A stretch of DNA of 28,377 nt, taken from positions 1-28,377 of the forward strand of contig CAYNYK010000068.1 of the NCBI GenBank assembly GCA_964401335.1, read 5' to 3'. The notes beneath the pieces are model-generated. The model was not told the DNA's origin, made no database searches, and saw only the letters and a list, made by a program, of their open reading frames with translations. Both the position numbers and the translations under genes were made by a program. Positions 8,747 to 17,091 of the stretch are shown one piece after another; position 1 is the first letter of the stretch; each line of letters starts with the position of its first letter. This DNA comes from JAAYCU01 sp964401335 (GTDB taxonomy: Bacteria; Planctomycetota; Phycisphaerae; UBA1845; PWPN01).

Positions 8747-8758
8747 GATTCGTCCACG

Positions 8759-10081
8759 TTATGCTTCTATAACCACCGCGTCGCCGACGGCGCTGATCCG
8801 CCCGGCGATGCTCGCGTGAATGACCGCTCCCAACTTGCCTTCGGCCGGGCGGCCGACCACGTCGCCGACCTTCACCATATCGCCGGCCTTGACCGTCGCC
8901 TGGGCCGGCGCGCCGGCATGCTGCTTCAGCGGCAACACCACCCGCCGCGGCTGATAATTCGTCTCGCGCATCGGGCCTTTATTCTGAAATTCGGCCAGCC
9001 CGAGTTTGCGGATCAGCCGTCCGATGGGCACCCGGCGGTTGCCGAAGTGCAACTGCGGCCGCGATTCGACCGGCTCGATCTCCCACTTGCGACCCTCGGC
9101 CATGAGCCGCCGTTTATTCTGCGTGCATACATTTTTCGGGTCGAGGTCTTCCGGGCAGGCCATCATCGTGCACAGGTTGCATTCGCAGCAGAACAGAGTG
9201 CCGATGGTATTCGCCTCGCCGGCCATGTTGAACCCCAGCGAGCGCATGGCCTTGTGCGGTTCGATCGGATGGCCGAGCAGGTAGCGCGGGCAGAACTCGG
9301 TGCAGAACGAACATTGATCGCACGCACTGGCCCCGATCCGGGCGATGGATTTCCAGGTCTTGGAGTAACGCTGGATCAACTGATGATCGCGCCCGAGCAC
9401 GATCAGGCCGCCGGTCGTCTTGGTTACCGGTTCGTCCAAACCGCTCGCCAGCCGACCCATCATGACTCCGCCGACCAGGATGGCCGGATCGTCCACGGTC
9501 GCGCCGCCGGCCATCTTGATAGCCTCGGCGAAGGTGATCCCCACCGGTACGCGCAAGGTCAACGGCTCGGCCACCGCCCCGGCGACGGTCAGAAACTTTT
9601 CGGTCACGGGCACGCCCCGGGCGATGTTGTAGGCGGTTTCCACGTTGATGACCACGCAGCCGACGGCCAGCGGAATCTTGCCGGGCGGGATGATCCGGCC
9701 GGTCACGTCGTAAACGAGGACGAATTCGTCGCCGGCCGGATAGCTGTCCGACAGCTCGGCGATGCGCATGCGCGGCGGCAGCTTGGCGGCGAGCAGCTCG
9801 ATCACGTCGCGATACTTGTACTTGATGCCGATGACCGCCTCCGCGGCCCCGACCAGTTGGCGGGCCTGATCCAGCCCGGCGATGACCTGCTCGGGGTAGC
9901 AGCGGAGCATCTCCTTGTCCTTATGCAGCAGGGGTTCGCACTCGGCGGCGTTCAGCAGAATCATTTCCGCCTTGGCCTTGAGTTTGACATGGGTAGGGAA
10001 CCCGCCCCCGCCCGCCCCGACGACCCCGCACGCGGCCACCTTGTCAACCGACACTTCAGGCATGGTTTTAGTCTCTGCCAT
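8759..10081 (-). CDS. pduS: PduS-like cobalamin reductase/electron-transfer flavoprotein
   Basis: A protein of about 440 residues of the PduS/RnfC-like family. It shows the N-terminal glycine-rich VVGAGGGGFPTHVKL segment, the NAAECEPLLHKD motif, a SLBB-type region, then two Cys clusters: CDQCSFCTEFCP (about residue 254) and CCECNLCTMMACP (about residue 297), which hold two [4Fe-4S] clusters. A C-terminal barrel-sandwich-like segment follows (KAGDMVKVGDVVG). PduS reduces cob(III)alamin or passes electrons, and is thought to dock to PduT at the shell. The frame opens at a TTG (10084); I use the adjacent ATG at 10081, with ATG 10063 (MPEVSV) as an alternative. The start sits right against the T6 run of a terminator-like hairpin, which is unusual. 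It lies 69 nt after yebC on the same strand. Confidence 0.93.
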   Translation of the reverse strand: MAETKTMPEVSVDKVAACGVVGAGGGGFPTHVKLKAKAEMILLNAAECEPLLHKDKEMLRCYPEQVIAGLDQARQLVGAAEAVIGIKYKYRDVIELLAAKLPPRMRIAELSDSYPAGDEFVLVYDVTGRIIPPGKIPLAVGCVVINVETAYNIARGVPVTEKFLTVAGAVAEPLTLRVPVGITFAEAIKMAGGATVDDPAILVGGVMMGRLASGLDEPVTKTTGGLIVLGRDHQLIQRYSKTWKSIARIGASACDQCSFCTEFCPRYLLGHPIEPHKAMRSLGFNMAGEANTIGTLFCCECNLCTMMACPEDLDPKNVCTQNKRRLMAEGRKWEIEPVESRPQLHFGNRRVPIGRLIRKLGLAEFQNKGPMRETNYQPRRVVLPLKQHAGAPAQATVKAGDMVKVGDVVGRPAEGKLGAVIHASIAGRISAVGDAVVIEA

Positions 10082-10082
10082 C

Positions 10083-10105
10083 AAAAAAGCCGCTCCCGTA
10101 GCGGC
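10083..10105 (-). terminator. intrinsic terminator/attenuator at pduS start
   Basis: On the minus strand GCCGCT, loop ACGGG, AGCGGC and then T6 form a classical Rho-independent terminator. It follows yebC by about 45 nt and ends one base before the ATG of pduS. It would separate the nusA-yebC cluster from pduST. Because the pduS start follows at once, pduS expression must either read through it or start from a promoter just upstream, so it may be an attenuator; the GGGAG that could serve as pduS ribosome-binding site lies inside the hairpin. Confidence 0.7.
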
Positions 10106-10150
10106 CGACGCCCTACTTTAACACAACTGGCGGCGGTTTTCCAGACGTTT

Positions 10151-10900
10151 TTACTCTTCCATGGCGGCCATCACGTCACGGGAAAGCTCGATATTGGAAT
10201 AGACGTTCTGCACGTCGTCGTGCTCCTCGAGCTCCTCGACCAGCCGGAGGACCTTACGGCCGTTCTCGGCGTCGACGGGCACGGTGTTGGCCGGCACCAT
10301 GGCCAACTCCGCCGAAACGGGAGTAATCCCGGCGGCGGCCAAGGCTTCACGCAGAGGCTCGAAAACGCCCGGCTCGCAGGTTAACTCCCATACTTCGTCG
10401 CTACGTTTGTAATCGTCGGCCCCGACTTCCAAGGCGATTTCGGCGATCTTGTCCTCGTCGGCGTCGGCGGCCGAAACCGCCACCTGCCCTTTGTTCGAGA
10501 ACATCCACTGGACGCAACCGGCACCGCCCAGGCTCCCGCCGGCCCTTTCAAAGATCTTTTTGACCTCCGGCGCGGTGCGATTGCGGTTGTCGGTCAGGGC
10601 CTCGCACAGGATGGCCACGCCGCCGGCCCCATAGCCTTCATAGAAAACGGTTTCGTAATTGGCGCCTTCCGTGCCGCCCGCGCCTTTCTTGATCGCGTTT
10701 TCGATCGTGTCCTTGGGCATGTTGGCCTGCTTGGCCTTGTCGATCGCATAACGCAGGGCAAGGTTGGCCGACGGATCACCTCCGCCGGCACGGGCCGCGA
10801 CAATGATACAACGGGCCAGTTTACTCCACAGTCGCCCCCGCCGAGCATCCGTGACTCCTTTTTTGCGCTTGATTCGTGCCCAATGGGAATGTCCAGCCAT
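10151..10900 (-). CDS. yebC: YebC/PmpR family protein
   Basis: A 249-residue YebC/TACO1-family protein, beginning with the hallmark MAGHSHWARIKRKKG. The three-domain form is complete: an N-terminal helical bundle, the middle segment (YETVFYEGYGAGGVAI) and an acidic C-terminal domain. Members act as DNA-binding regulators (PmpR) and, in more recent work, as ribosome-associated factors that help translate proline-rich stretches. A housekeeping ribosome role fits its position at the end of a translation gene cluster. The start lies 4 nt after the stop of the TPR lipoprotein gene, which implies translational coupling; AGGA is about six bases upstream. The longer open frame to 10975 is an artefact overlapping the upstream gene. 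Confidence 0.96.
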   Translation of the reverse strand: MAGHSHWARIKRKKGVTDARRGRLWSKLARCIIVAARAGGGDPSANLALRYAIDKAKQANMPKDTIENAIKKGAGGTEGANYETVFYEGYGAGGVAILCEALTDNRNRTAPEVKKIFERAGGSLGGAGCVQWMFSNKGQVAVSAADADEDKIAEIALEVGADDYKRSDEVWELTCEPGVFEPLREALAAAGITPVSAELAMVPANTVPVDAENGRKVLRLVEELEEHDDVQNVYSNIELSRDVMAAMEE

Positions 10901-10904
10901 CGTC

Positions 10905-13900
10905 CTATTCTCCCGTCGCCGGCAGGGTGGCCACTTGGGGTGCACCGCCCTGTCGAGCCTCTTCCAGTTTCGCACGGATCACGGCCATGACCTTCTCGTC
11001 CGGTTCCGTGTTCATTTCGTCCTGCTGTTCAGCCTGGATTTGTATGGCTTTTTGCCAAGTTTCCATGGCCTGCTCCCGCTCGCCCAGCCGCCAGTATACA
11101 TCGCCCAAGTGATCGAAGATAATCGGATCCTCCCCGTTCTCCAGGGCCCGGGCCCGCTCCAGCCAGAGCCGGGCGTCGGCCATCCGACCTTTTTTGTACA
11201 TCACCCAGCCCAGACTATCCAGATAGGCCGCCTGCATGAATTCCTCGCCTACCGCCAGTTTTGTCATCCGCTCGGCCTCGTCCAGGTCCCGGCCCATGTC
11301 CGCCAGCGTATAGCCCAGATCGTTGTTAATTCCGATGTCGGCGGGGGCCAGATCGTAGGCCTCGCGCAGGCGGGCGAGGGTCAGATCGAGCCGACCCTGG
11401 CGTTGGTGTACGAAGGCGATACGACGAAGCAGCAACGCCTTTTCCTGGTCCGACTCGGCCTGGCGAAGCATCGTGTGGTAATGGCTGACCGCCTCGTCAA
11501 AACGTTTGGCTTCGGTGTAGATACCCCCCAGTTTTTCGTACAGTTCGAGTTTTTCCGCGTAAGGCCGCTGGTCGCGGGCGATCATATCCTCCGCGGCGGT
11601 GATGGCCTCCGCATAGTGGCCGGCCTGAATATGAGCATTGACCAGTTTGTCGAGGGCCATTAACTGGTTTTCAAGTTTGTCGGAAGCCGCCAGTTGGTTG
11701 ACCAGCAATTCGATCGCCTCGTCGTAGCGGCGGGCGGCGATGAGCACATGGGCCAGGCTGTCGATGATAAAGGAGTCGTCGGGCTGAGCGGACAACCAGT
11801 TCAAGGCTGTCAGGGCGGCCTCGTCGAACCGCCCCGCCTGTCGCAAGGACAGCAGCAACCAACTGCGCAGATCGGGATTGTCGGGATCGTTGGCCAGCCA
11901 TTGACGGCAGTTCTCGATGCACCGCGCGTAATCCTTGGCGGCCAGGTCAATCAGACAAAGACGCAACATGTACCATTTACGCTGGCTTTTGCCTGCCCCG
12001 GCCATCCAGCCGTTGATCCGTTCGCGGGCCTCGTCGAAGCGCTTGGCCAGTTGGTAAACCCGCAGTAATTGACCGTGAAAAATGATTCGCCGTTCCTCGA
12101 CACCTTCGAGCGACAGCAGACGTTCCCACAAGGCAATGGCCTCGTCGTATCGGCGGTCCAAGAGGTAGAGGTTGGCCAGGGTTTGAATCCAGGCGGCGCG
12201 ATTTGGATACCATTGCAGGATTTTTTGGAGATGCTGGATCGACTCGGTGAATTTCAGATCGCGGATCAAGAGCAGGTAACGTAACTCATTGGCCGTGGCG
12301 CTGTATGGATCGCGTTTAAGCATCTCTTCCACGCGAACGGCGGCATCCGGGTAAGCGCGGAAAGCGAAAAGAGTGGTGGCCAGCAACTCATGGGTACGCA
12401 GGTCGTCCGGGAAATCGTCGGCCAGTTGGGAGAGCGTCTGGACATACCGCGTTTGACGGTTTTCGTCCTGGGTAGCCAAAAACAGGTAACGGAACAGGGC
12501 GGCCGTCCGCTGGGTGGCCGGCGCGTGGGGACCGCGGGCCTCCAACTCCCTGAGTTCGGTCAGCAGGCGTTTCTGGATTTCATTACGCTCATCGGGACGA
12601 AGGAATTCCTGCAACTGATTCATGTAATTCTGGGTCAAGGCTTCGCGTGCGGGCAAATGGTCCGGTTCGATGGCAACCACGGCTTGGTAATACTGGCGGG
12701 CCTTGGGCAGGACCCCGATTCGTTCGTACAGGCGGCCGAGCAGAAACATGGCCCGGGTATTCAGGGAGTGGAGTTGAATGGCTTTTTCGTAAGCAGCGAC
12801 AGCCTGTTCAATCCGATCCAGACCTTCATAGCATTGGCCGAGAAGCGTATGCAGACGGTGGTCCGGCTGGGCAAGGTTTTGATCGGCTGCCTTGATGGTT
12901 TCGATGGCCTCGGACCAACGACACCGCCGGATATCAAGCCGGGCCTCGCCGATCAAAGGTGGTAGATATTCCGGACGGGTCCGGCGGGATCGCTGAAAAA
13001 GTTCCCGGGCCTGCTCGACGCGCTCCAGCCGATCGCAAAGACTGCCGGCAAGGAAATCGAGAGCGGCGGCCTGGCTCGGTTCCTTTCGCAAAATCGTGGC
13101 TTTCTCGGCTTGCTCCACGATCTTTTCCGCCTGTTCCGACGTGAGGCGATCAAGGGCTTGCTCGATGGCGGGATCATCGGCGGGCTCGGCGGCCAAGACG
13201 CCGACCAGAATGTTCAACCACGGCGACCAGTGACCACGAATGCGATATACCTCCGCCAGTCGCCACCGAATGGTCACCTCGTCGGGGAAACGCCCGGCCC
13301 AGGTCTCCAGTTCGGCGGCGGCCTGGTCGTATTGATGAGCGGCCATCAGAGCTTCGGTGTAGATCAGGGCGAGTTGCAGATCATCGGGCCGACCGGCGAG
13401 CAGTTGTTTAACCTCGCGCAGTCCTTCCCGCGGCCGCCCGATATGATAATACACGGCCAACAACAGCTTGACGGCCTCGACGCTGCCGTTGCTGTCCTGC
13501 AGGAAACGACGGGCTTGGCGGGTGGCCTCGTCGATTCGATGGGCGAGCACCAGGTGGCGTACCAGTTCGAGCCGCAAGGAAGCATCCTCGGGCATCTTGT
13601 CCACCGTCCGGGCCAGACCCTCGGCCGCCTCGGCGTATTGCCCGAGCAAATCCTGGGCTCGGGCCATGCGTACCAGGACGGGCACGCGATGGAGCCGGAC
13701 AATGGTGGCCAAGTCCGGGTTTTCCTTGACCCGCTCACCCAAAGTGTCAATACCGGCATCGAAAGCCCGCCACTGATCGATAGCGGCCGCATAGTACCCC
13801 TCGCGATCCAACAACAGGCCGAGGTAATAATGGGTCAACACGCGATACACCGGATCGTCGTCGGGACATTTCAGGGCCAGCCGGTAACCGCGCAAGGCAT

Positions 13901-14426
13901 CTTCGGTTTTTTGTTCGCGGTCGGCCAGCCACGCAAGCAGGAAATGACAGGTCAGATCGTCCGGCTTGAGGGTTAAGGCACGCTGTGCATAAAAACGGGC
14001 GGAAGTCTCGTTGCCCAGGAGGGCACGGGCCACGGCGATCAGACGATACGCCTCGTAATGGCCTGATTCGTAGCGCAGGGCTTTTTCCAGTTCGCTGATG
14101 GTTTCGCTGAAACGTTGCTCGGCGAAGAGGCGACGGGCTTCCTGCATGTGCCGCTGAACTTGCTTGTGAGGTTCGGGACTCGGTGCGGTGCTCGGAGTTT
14201 GGGGCATGGGCGGATCGCCCGGAATCCGGGCCAGGGGCATGGTGGCCTTGGCTCGATCAAAATCGGGCGGCAAAGGTATGGGTTTGAACAACTCGATATC
14301 GTCGAAACCGCCGGAGGTGTCCAGCGTGGCACAGCCGGCCAGTCCGATCAGCAAACACATCAACAGGCTCGTATTTGCACGACAGGGGCCGTGAAGTCTG
14401 CGGCCATGGCAAAGGTGTCGGGGCAT
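10905..14426 (-). CDS. large TPR-repeat lipoprotein
   Basis: A 1173-residue tetratricopeptide-repeat protein. The N-terminus has a basic region, a hydrophobic stretch (LLMCLLIGLA) and the lipobox LAGC with Cys32, so it is predicted to be a lipoprotein in the cell envelope. After a Pro-rich linker (about 50-85) helical TPR-like repeats fill nearly the whole chain, with many typical motifs (AIAAYEKAIQLHSLNTRAMFL-type units, for example near residues 535-560). TPR arrays are protein-protein scaffolds; no catalytic domain is visible. It starts 12 nt after the hisG stop and ends 4 nt before yebC, so it is embedded in the housekeeping operon, which is odd for an envelope scaffold. Similar large TPR proteins occur in Planctomycetota. 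The function is unknown. Confidence 0.88.
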   Translation of the reverse strand: MPRHLCHGRRLHGPCRANTSLLMCLLIGLAGCATLDTSGGFDDIELFKPIPLPPDFDRAKATMPLARIPGDPPMPQTPSTAPSPEPHKQVQRHMQEARRLFAEQRFSETISELEKALRYESGHYEAYRLIAVARALLGNETSARFYAQRALTLKPDDLTCHFLLAWLADREQKTEDALRGYRLALKCPDDDPVYRVLTHYYLGLLLDREGYYAAAIDQWRAFDAGIDTLGERVKENPDLATIVRLHRVPVLVRMARAQDLLGQYAEAAEGLARTVDKMPEDASLRLELVRHLVLAHRIDEATRQARRFLQDSNGSVEAVKLLLAVYYHIGRPREGLREVKQLLAGRPDDLQLALIYTEALMAAHQYDQAAAELETWAGRFPDEVTIRWRLAEVYRIRGHWSPWLNILVGVLAAEPADDPAIEQALDRLTSEQAEKIVEQAEKATILRKEPSQAAALDFLAGSLCDRLERVEQARELFQRSRRTRPEYLPPLIGEARLDIRRCRWSEAIETIKAADQNLAQPDHRLHTLLGQCYEGLDRIEQAVAAYEKAIQLHSLNTRAMFLLGRLYERIGVLPKARQYYQAVVAIEPDHLPAREALTQNYMNQLQEFLRPDERNEIQKRLLTELRELEARGPHAPATQRTAALFRYLFLATQDENRQTRYVQTLSQLADDFPDDLRTHELLATTLFAFRAYPDAAVRVEEMLKRDPYSATANELRYLLLIRDLKFTESIQHLQKILQWYPNRAAWIQTLANLYLLDRRYDEAIALWERLLSLEGVEERRIIFHGQLLRVYQLAKRFDEARERINGWMAGAGKSQRKWYMLRLCLIDLAAKDYARCIENCRQWLANDPDNPDLRSWLLLSLRQAGRFDEAALTALNWLSAQPDDSFIIDSLAHVLIAARRYDEAIELLVNQLAASDKLENQLMALDKLVNAHIQAGHYAEAITAAEDMIARDQRPYAEKLELYEKLGGIYTEAKRFDEAVSHYHTMLRQAESDQEKALLLRRIAFVHQRQGRLDLTLARLREAYDLAPADIGINNDLGYTLADMGRDLDEAERMTKLAVGEEFMQAAYLDSLGWVMYKKGRMADARLWLERARALENGEDPIIFDHLGDVYWRLGEREQAMETWQKAIQIQAEQQDEMNTEPDEKVMAVIRAKLEEARQGGAPQVATLPATGE

Positions 14427-14438
14427 GATTCACCGGGT

Positions 14439-15317
14439 TTACGGGATAACCTTATTCAAAGGATAGACGATGATGCCGGAGGCCCCCGCCCGTTGCAGCT
14501 GAGGCACAAGTCGGCGCTCGGTTTCGCCTTCCAGGATGACTTCGACGGCCACGTAATGCGTGTCGGCCAAGGCGGAAACGGTAGGGGACAATTCCGCCGG
14601 CAACAAGGCCAACACTTGGTCCAAATGATTGCGGGCAACGTTCAATTTAAGGCCGACCTTGGCCCGGGCCTCGATGGCCCCGCGCAATAGTAACGCCAGC
14701 GAATCGATTTTCTCCCGCTTCCAGGGCTCGGCGTAGCTCTTGTGGTTGGCGATCAGCCGCGTGGTCGAACTGAGGATCGTGTCCACGATGCGCAGGTTGT
14801 TGGCCCGCAGGGATGAGCCGGTTTCGGTCAATTCCACGATACCGTCCACCAATCGAGCCTTGACCTCGGTGGCCCCCCAACTGAATTCCACCCGCACGTT
14901 CACGCCTTTGTCCTGGAAGAATTGGCGGGTAACGTTGACCATTTCGGTGGCGATGATTTTACCCTCAAAATCACGTAATTTCTGGATAGGGGATTCGACG
15001 GGGACGGCCAAAACCCAGCGGGCCGGAAGGGCGGTCGCCTTGGAGTAGACCAGCTCGCAAACCTCATGCACGTCGCTGTTGTTCTCACGAATCCAGTCGT
15101 AACCGGTCAGCCCCGCGTCGAGGACGCCGTCCTCCACGTAACGGCTCATCTCCTGGGCCCTGAACATGACACAGCGGATCTCCCCATCATCAATGGAGGG
15201 GTAGTAATCGCGCGAAGAGATATTCAGGTTGAAGCCGGCCCGGCGAAAAAGATCAACGGTGGAATCGGCCAAGCTGCCTTTGGGAATGCCAAGTTGAAGT
15301 ATATGCTCTTTACTCAC
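14439..15317 (-). CDS. hisG: ATP phosphoribosyltransferase, long form
   Basis: A 292-residue HisG, the first enzyme of histidine synthesis, joining ATP and PRPP. The sequence begins with the family N-terminus (LQLGIPKGSL), shows GLTGYDWI near residue 80, the PRPP-binding region around VELTETGSSLRANNL (about 165-180), and a C-terminal ACT-like regulatory domain (from about 215), so it is the hexameric long form with histidine feedback and no need for HisZ. The start is GTG at 15317, chosen because GGAAGGAGA lies nine bases upstream and the domain begins there; the frame itself is open 109 codons further but reads Arg/Pro-rich antisense of the neighbour. hisG is isolated from other his genes and sits between rbfA-linked genes and the TPR gene. 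Confidence 0.96.
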   Translation of the reverse strand: MSKEHILQLGIPKGSLADSTVDLFRRAGFNLNISSRDYYPSIDDGEIRCVMFRAQEMSRYVEDGVLDAGLTGYDWIRENNSDVHEVCELVYSKATALPARWVLAVPVESPIQKLRDFEGKIIATEMVNVTRQFFQDKGVNVRVEFSWGATEVKARLVDGIVELTETGSSLRANNLRIVDTILSSTTRLIANHKSYAEPWKREKIDSLALLLRGAIEARAKVGLKLNVARNHLDQVLALLPAELSPTVSALADTHYVAVEVILEGETERRLVPQLQRAGASGIIVYPLNKVIP

Positions 15318-15357
15318 CTGCTGGGTCTCCTTCCATGCCTGTTGCTCATGTCGTGGG

Positions 15358-16233
15358 TTATTTCTTTTTGCGTAGTTTCGGTTTCTCGGATTTAGCGGTT
15401 TTCGAGGCCGCCGGCCTTGAGGCCCGGGCGGCGGACTTTTTATTGGATCTTGCCGCCGGTTTGGGTTCTTCGGTCGGTGGAGCGGCGGGTTTGGCGGCCA
15501 CCTTGTTACTCTTGGCCGATTGGGCGGTGGCCTCGGCCGGGGCCGGCGACTCCGGTTCGGCCGGCGGAGGCGGTTCCGCGGGTGGAGGAGCGAGCAATGC
15601 CGGCAGCTCCTCCACCGAGACCCGGCCCGCTTTGCTGTTGACATATCGGTTCAGCAAATCGCTGAAAACAGGCGCATCGCTGGCACTGATGTGCCTTTCG
15701 AGGAACCCCTGCACCTCGCTCACGCTGGCCATGGGGTCAACGATTCCCTCCTTACGCAAGACGTAGACGGTCAACGCGTCGACGGGGATGGCGTGTCCCC
15801 CGAGACTGTAGAGCACCACGTAGGCCGCCGCATAGGGTCCGGCCCCTTCCAGCGATTCAAGATATTCGCGCGCTTCGCGACGGCTGCGCTGTCGCAGGAA
15901 GGAAAGGTCCATCGTATCCTGGCGGACGCGAACGGCGTTCAGGGTTTGGATCATGCGCCGGGCCTTGGCCGCGGCCAGCGGGACCCCCTCGCCGATCAGT
16001 CGAGCGAGCTCGAAAGGCGGAGTGACCCGCAGATCGTTGAGGTCAACCATCTGCTCACGGACCTTGCGAAAGGCGAGGTGGGCCCTGTGGAACGTGGTGC
16101 ATTCGGCCATGATTCCGATCATCAACTGTTCGATGGGATCACCCGGCTCGCCGGGCGAAGGCTTGCCGAACTTGCGTATCAATTGCTGGAACAGTTTCTT
16201 GATCTGTTTGGCATATTCACCGCCGTGCTTCAT
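15358..16233 (-). CDS. endonuclease III-like HhH protein, divergent, with disordered tail
   Basis: A 291-residue protein. Residues 1-200 match the endonuclease III/HhH-GPD helical fold: hairpin-helix-hairpin LEGAGPYAAAYV at 128-139 and the downstream VDALTVYVL with the conserved Asp152. The lyase Lys expected in the HhH loop is Tyr134, and no C-terminal Cys cluster for [4Fe-4S] is present. Residues 215-291 are low-complexity Pro/Ala/Glu and then Lys/Arg/Ser-rich, ending in LRKKK. It is therefore either a monofunctional glycosylase or a non-enzymatic nucleic-acid-binding relative. The start ATG overlaps the rbfA stop (ATGA), a sign of translational coupling, so a link with ribosome or RNA work is possible (inference). 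The fold call is fairly sure; activity is open. Confidence 0.8.
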   Translation of the reverse strand: MKHGGEYAKQIKKLFQQLIRKFGKPSPGEPGDPIEQLMIGIMAECTTFHRAHLAFRKVREQMVDLNDLRVTPPFELARLIGEGVPLAAAKARRMIQTLNAVRVRQDTMDLSFLRQRSRREAREYLESLEGAGPYAAAYVVLYSLGGHAIPVDALTVYVLRKEGIVDPMASVSEVQGFLERHISASDAPVFSDLLNRYVNSKAGRVSVEELPALLAPPPAEPPPPAEPESPAPAEATAQSAKSNKVAAKPAAPPTEEPKPAARSNKKSAARASRPAASKTAKSEKPKLRKKK

Positions 16234-16646
16234 GCGCCATCTCCCCCGGGCGCCAACGGCGCCGATTCGTCCTGGTCCGGGAGTGGATTCCGGACCGCGG
16301 TCTCACCCATCACCTTCTCGATCAACCGGAGGGTTTCCGCTGCCTTCTTCAGTGATTCATCCAGATGGAAGCTGATTTTCGGGCACTGGCGGAGCGGCAG
16401 TTCCCGAGCGACCATCTGGCGGACATATCCGCGGGCGGACCTGAGGCCGGCCAGCGTACGCTGAGCCGCCCCGGTCGAGCCCATGACACTGACAAACACC
16501 TTGGCGTATTCCAGGTCCGCGGTGACTTCCACACGGGTAATGGAGGTGAGGGTTTCGATGCGCGGATCGCTCAGGCGGCTGGCGATGGCCTCGCCGACGA
16601 TCTGGCGGATGACGTTGCCCACTCTTTCCGGCCGATGCGATCTCAT
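16230..16646 (-). CDS. rbfA: 30S ribosome-binding factor RbfA
   Basis: A 138-residue RbfA, a KH-like protein needed for late maturation of the 30S subunit and 16S rRNA 5' end. Visible family features are the N-terminal RPERVGNVIRQIVGEAI, SDPRI followed by ITRVEVTADLEYAKVFVSVMG, and the C-terminal PKISFHLDESLKKAAETLRLIEKV. Length is normal with a short acidic, Pro-rich tail. It sits 64 nt downstream of the DUF503 gene in the nusA-infB cluster, the classical context. Its TGA overlaps the ATG of the HhH-protein gene. Confidence 0.96.
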   Translation of the reverse strand: MRSHRPERVGNVIRQIVGEAIASRLSDPRIETLTSITRVEVTADLEYAKVFVSVMGSTGAAQRTLAGLRSARGYVRQMVARELPLRQCPKISFHLDESLKKAAETLRLIEKVMGETAVRNPLPDQDESAPLAPGGDGA

Positions 16647-16710
16647 GGCTTTACCGCGGACATTAGCCGCCGATCAGGCCGACGGACGGAGCCGCGGCCG
16701 GGCGGCGATT

Positions 16711-17007
16711 TCAAAATACCTCTATTTCCCAGTCCACCAGCGACGCCGAACGGTCCAGGCGGACGTAATCCACGATTTTATCCAGGCAGCTCTCCACGAA
16801 CCGGCGATCGTTGGCCACCAGGGCCACGCCCAGTTCGGCCTGTTGCCGGCGGTCGAGTGCGCCGACTTCCGCGACCGAAACGCGGAATTTCCCGATCAGG
16901 CGTTCTTTGAGACTGTTGACCACCCGGCGCTTGTCCTTGAGGGTGACGGCCTCGAAGATCGCCAATTTCAAGTTCAACGCCCCGATCACCATCTGACTCA
17001 TGCGCAT
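16711..17007 (-). CDS. ylxP: DUF503 (YlxP-like) protein
   Basis: A 98-residue DUF503 protein of the YlxP family, found in many bacteria between infB and rbfA. Family features seen are the N-terminal VIGALNLKLAIFEAVTLKDKRR, the following SLKERLIGKFRVSVAEVGA and the central AELGVALVANDRRFVE. The precise role is not known; a ribosome-assembly or RNA-related task is assumed from context. Two ATGs are close (17007 and 17001) behind a G-rich GGAGCGGGGG sequence; I use the first, but the second would also fit the spacing. Confidence 0.93.
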   Translation of the reverse strand: MRMSQMVIGALNLKLAIFEAVTLKDKRRVVNSLKERLIGKFRVSVAEVGALDRRQQAELGVALVANDRRFVESCLDKIVDYVRLDRSASLVDWEIEVF

Positions 17008-17091
17008 CCCCCGCTCCGCCGACGTCGGATCGGCCGTCGGGGTTACTTGACCCGGATGATACGCGGTCCTGCCGCCGCGACGACGTAGCGC

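Noticed and set aside
8162..10384. A 740-codon open frame on the plus strand
   Set aside because: It is antisense to pduT, pduS and yebC, which are certain. Long antisense frames are common in GC-rich DNA, and the translation is His/Gly/Arg-rich with no family features.
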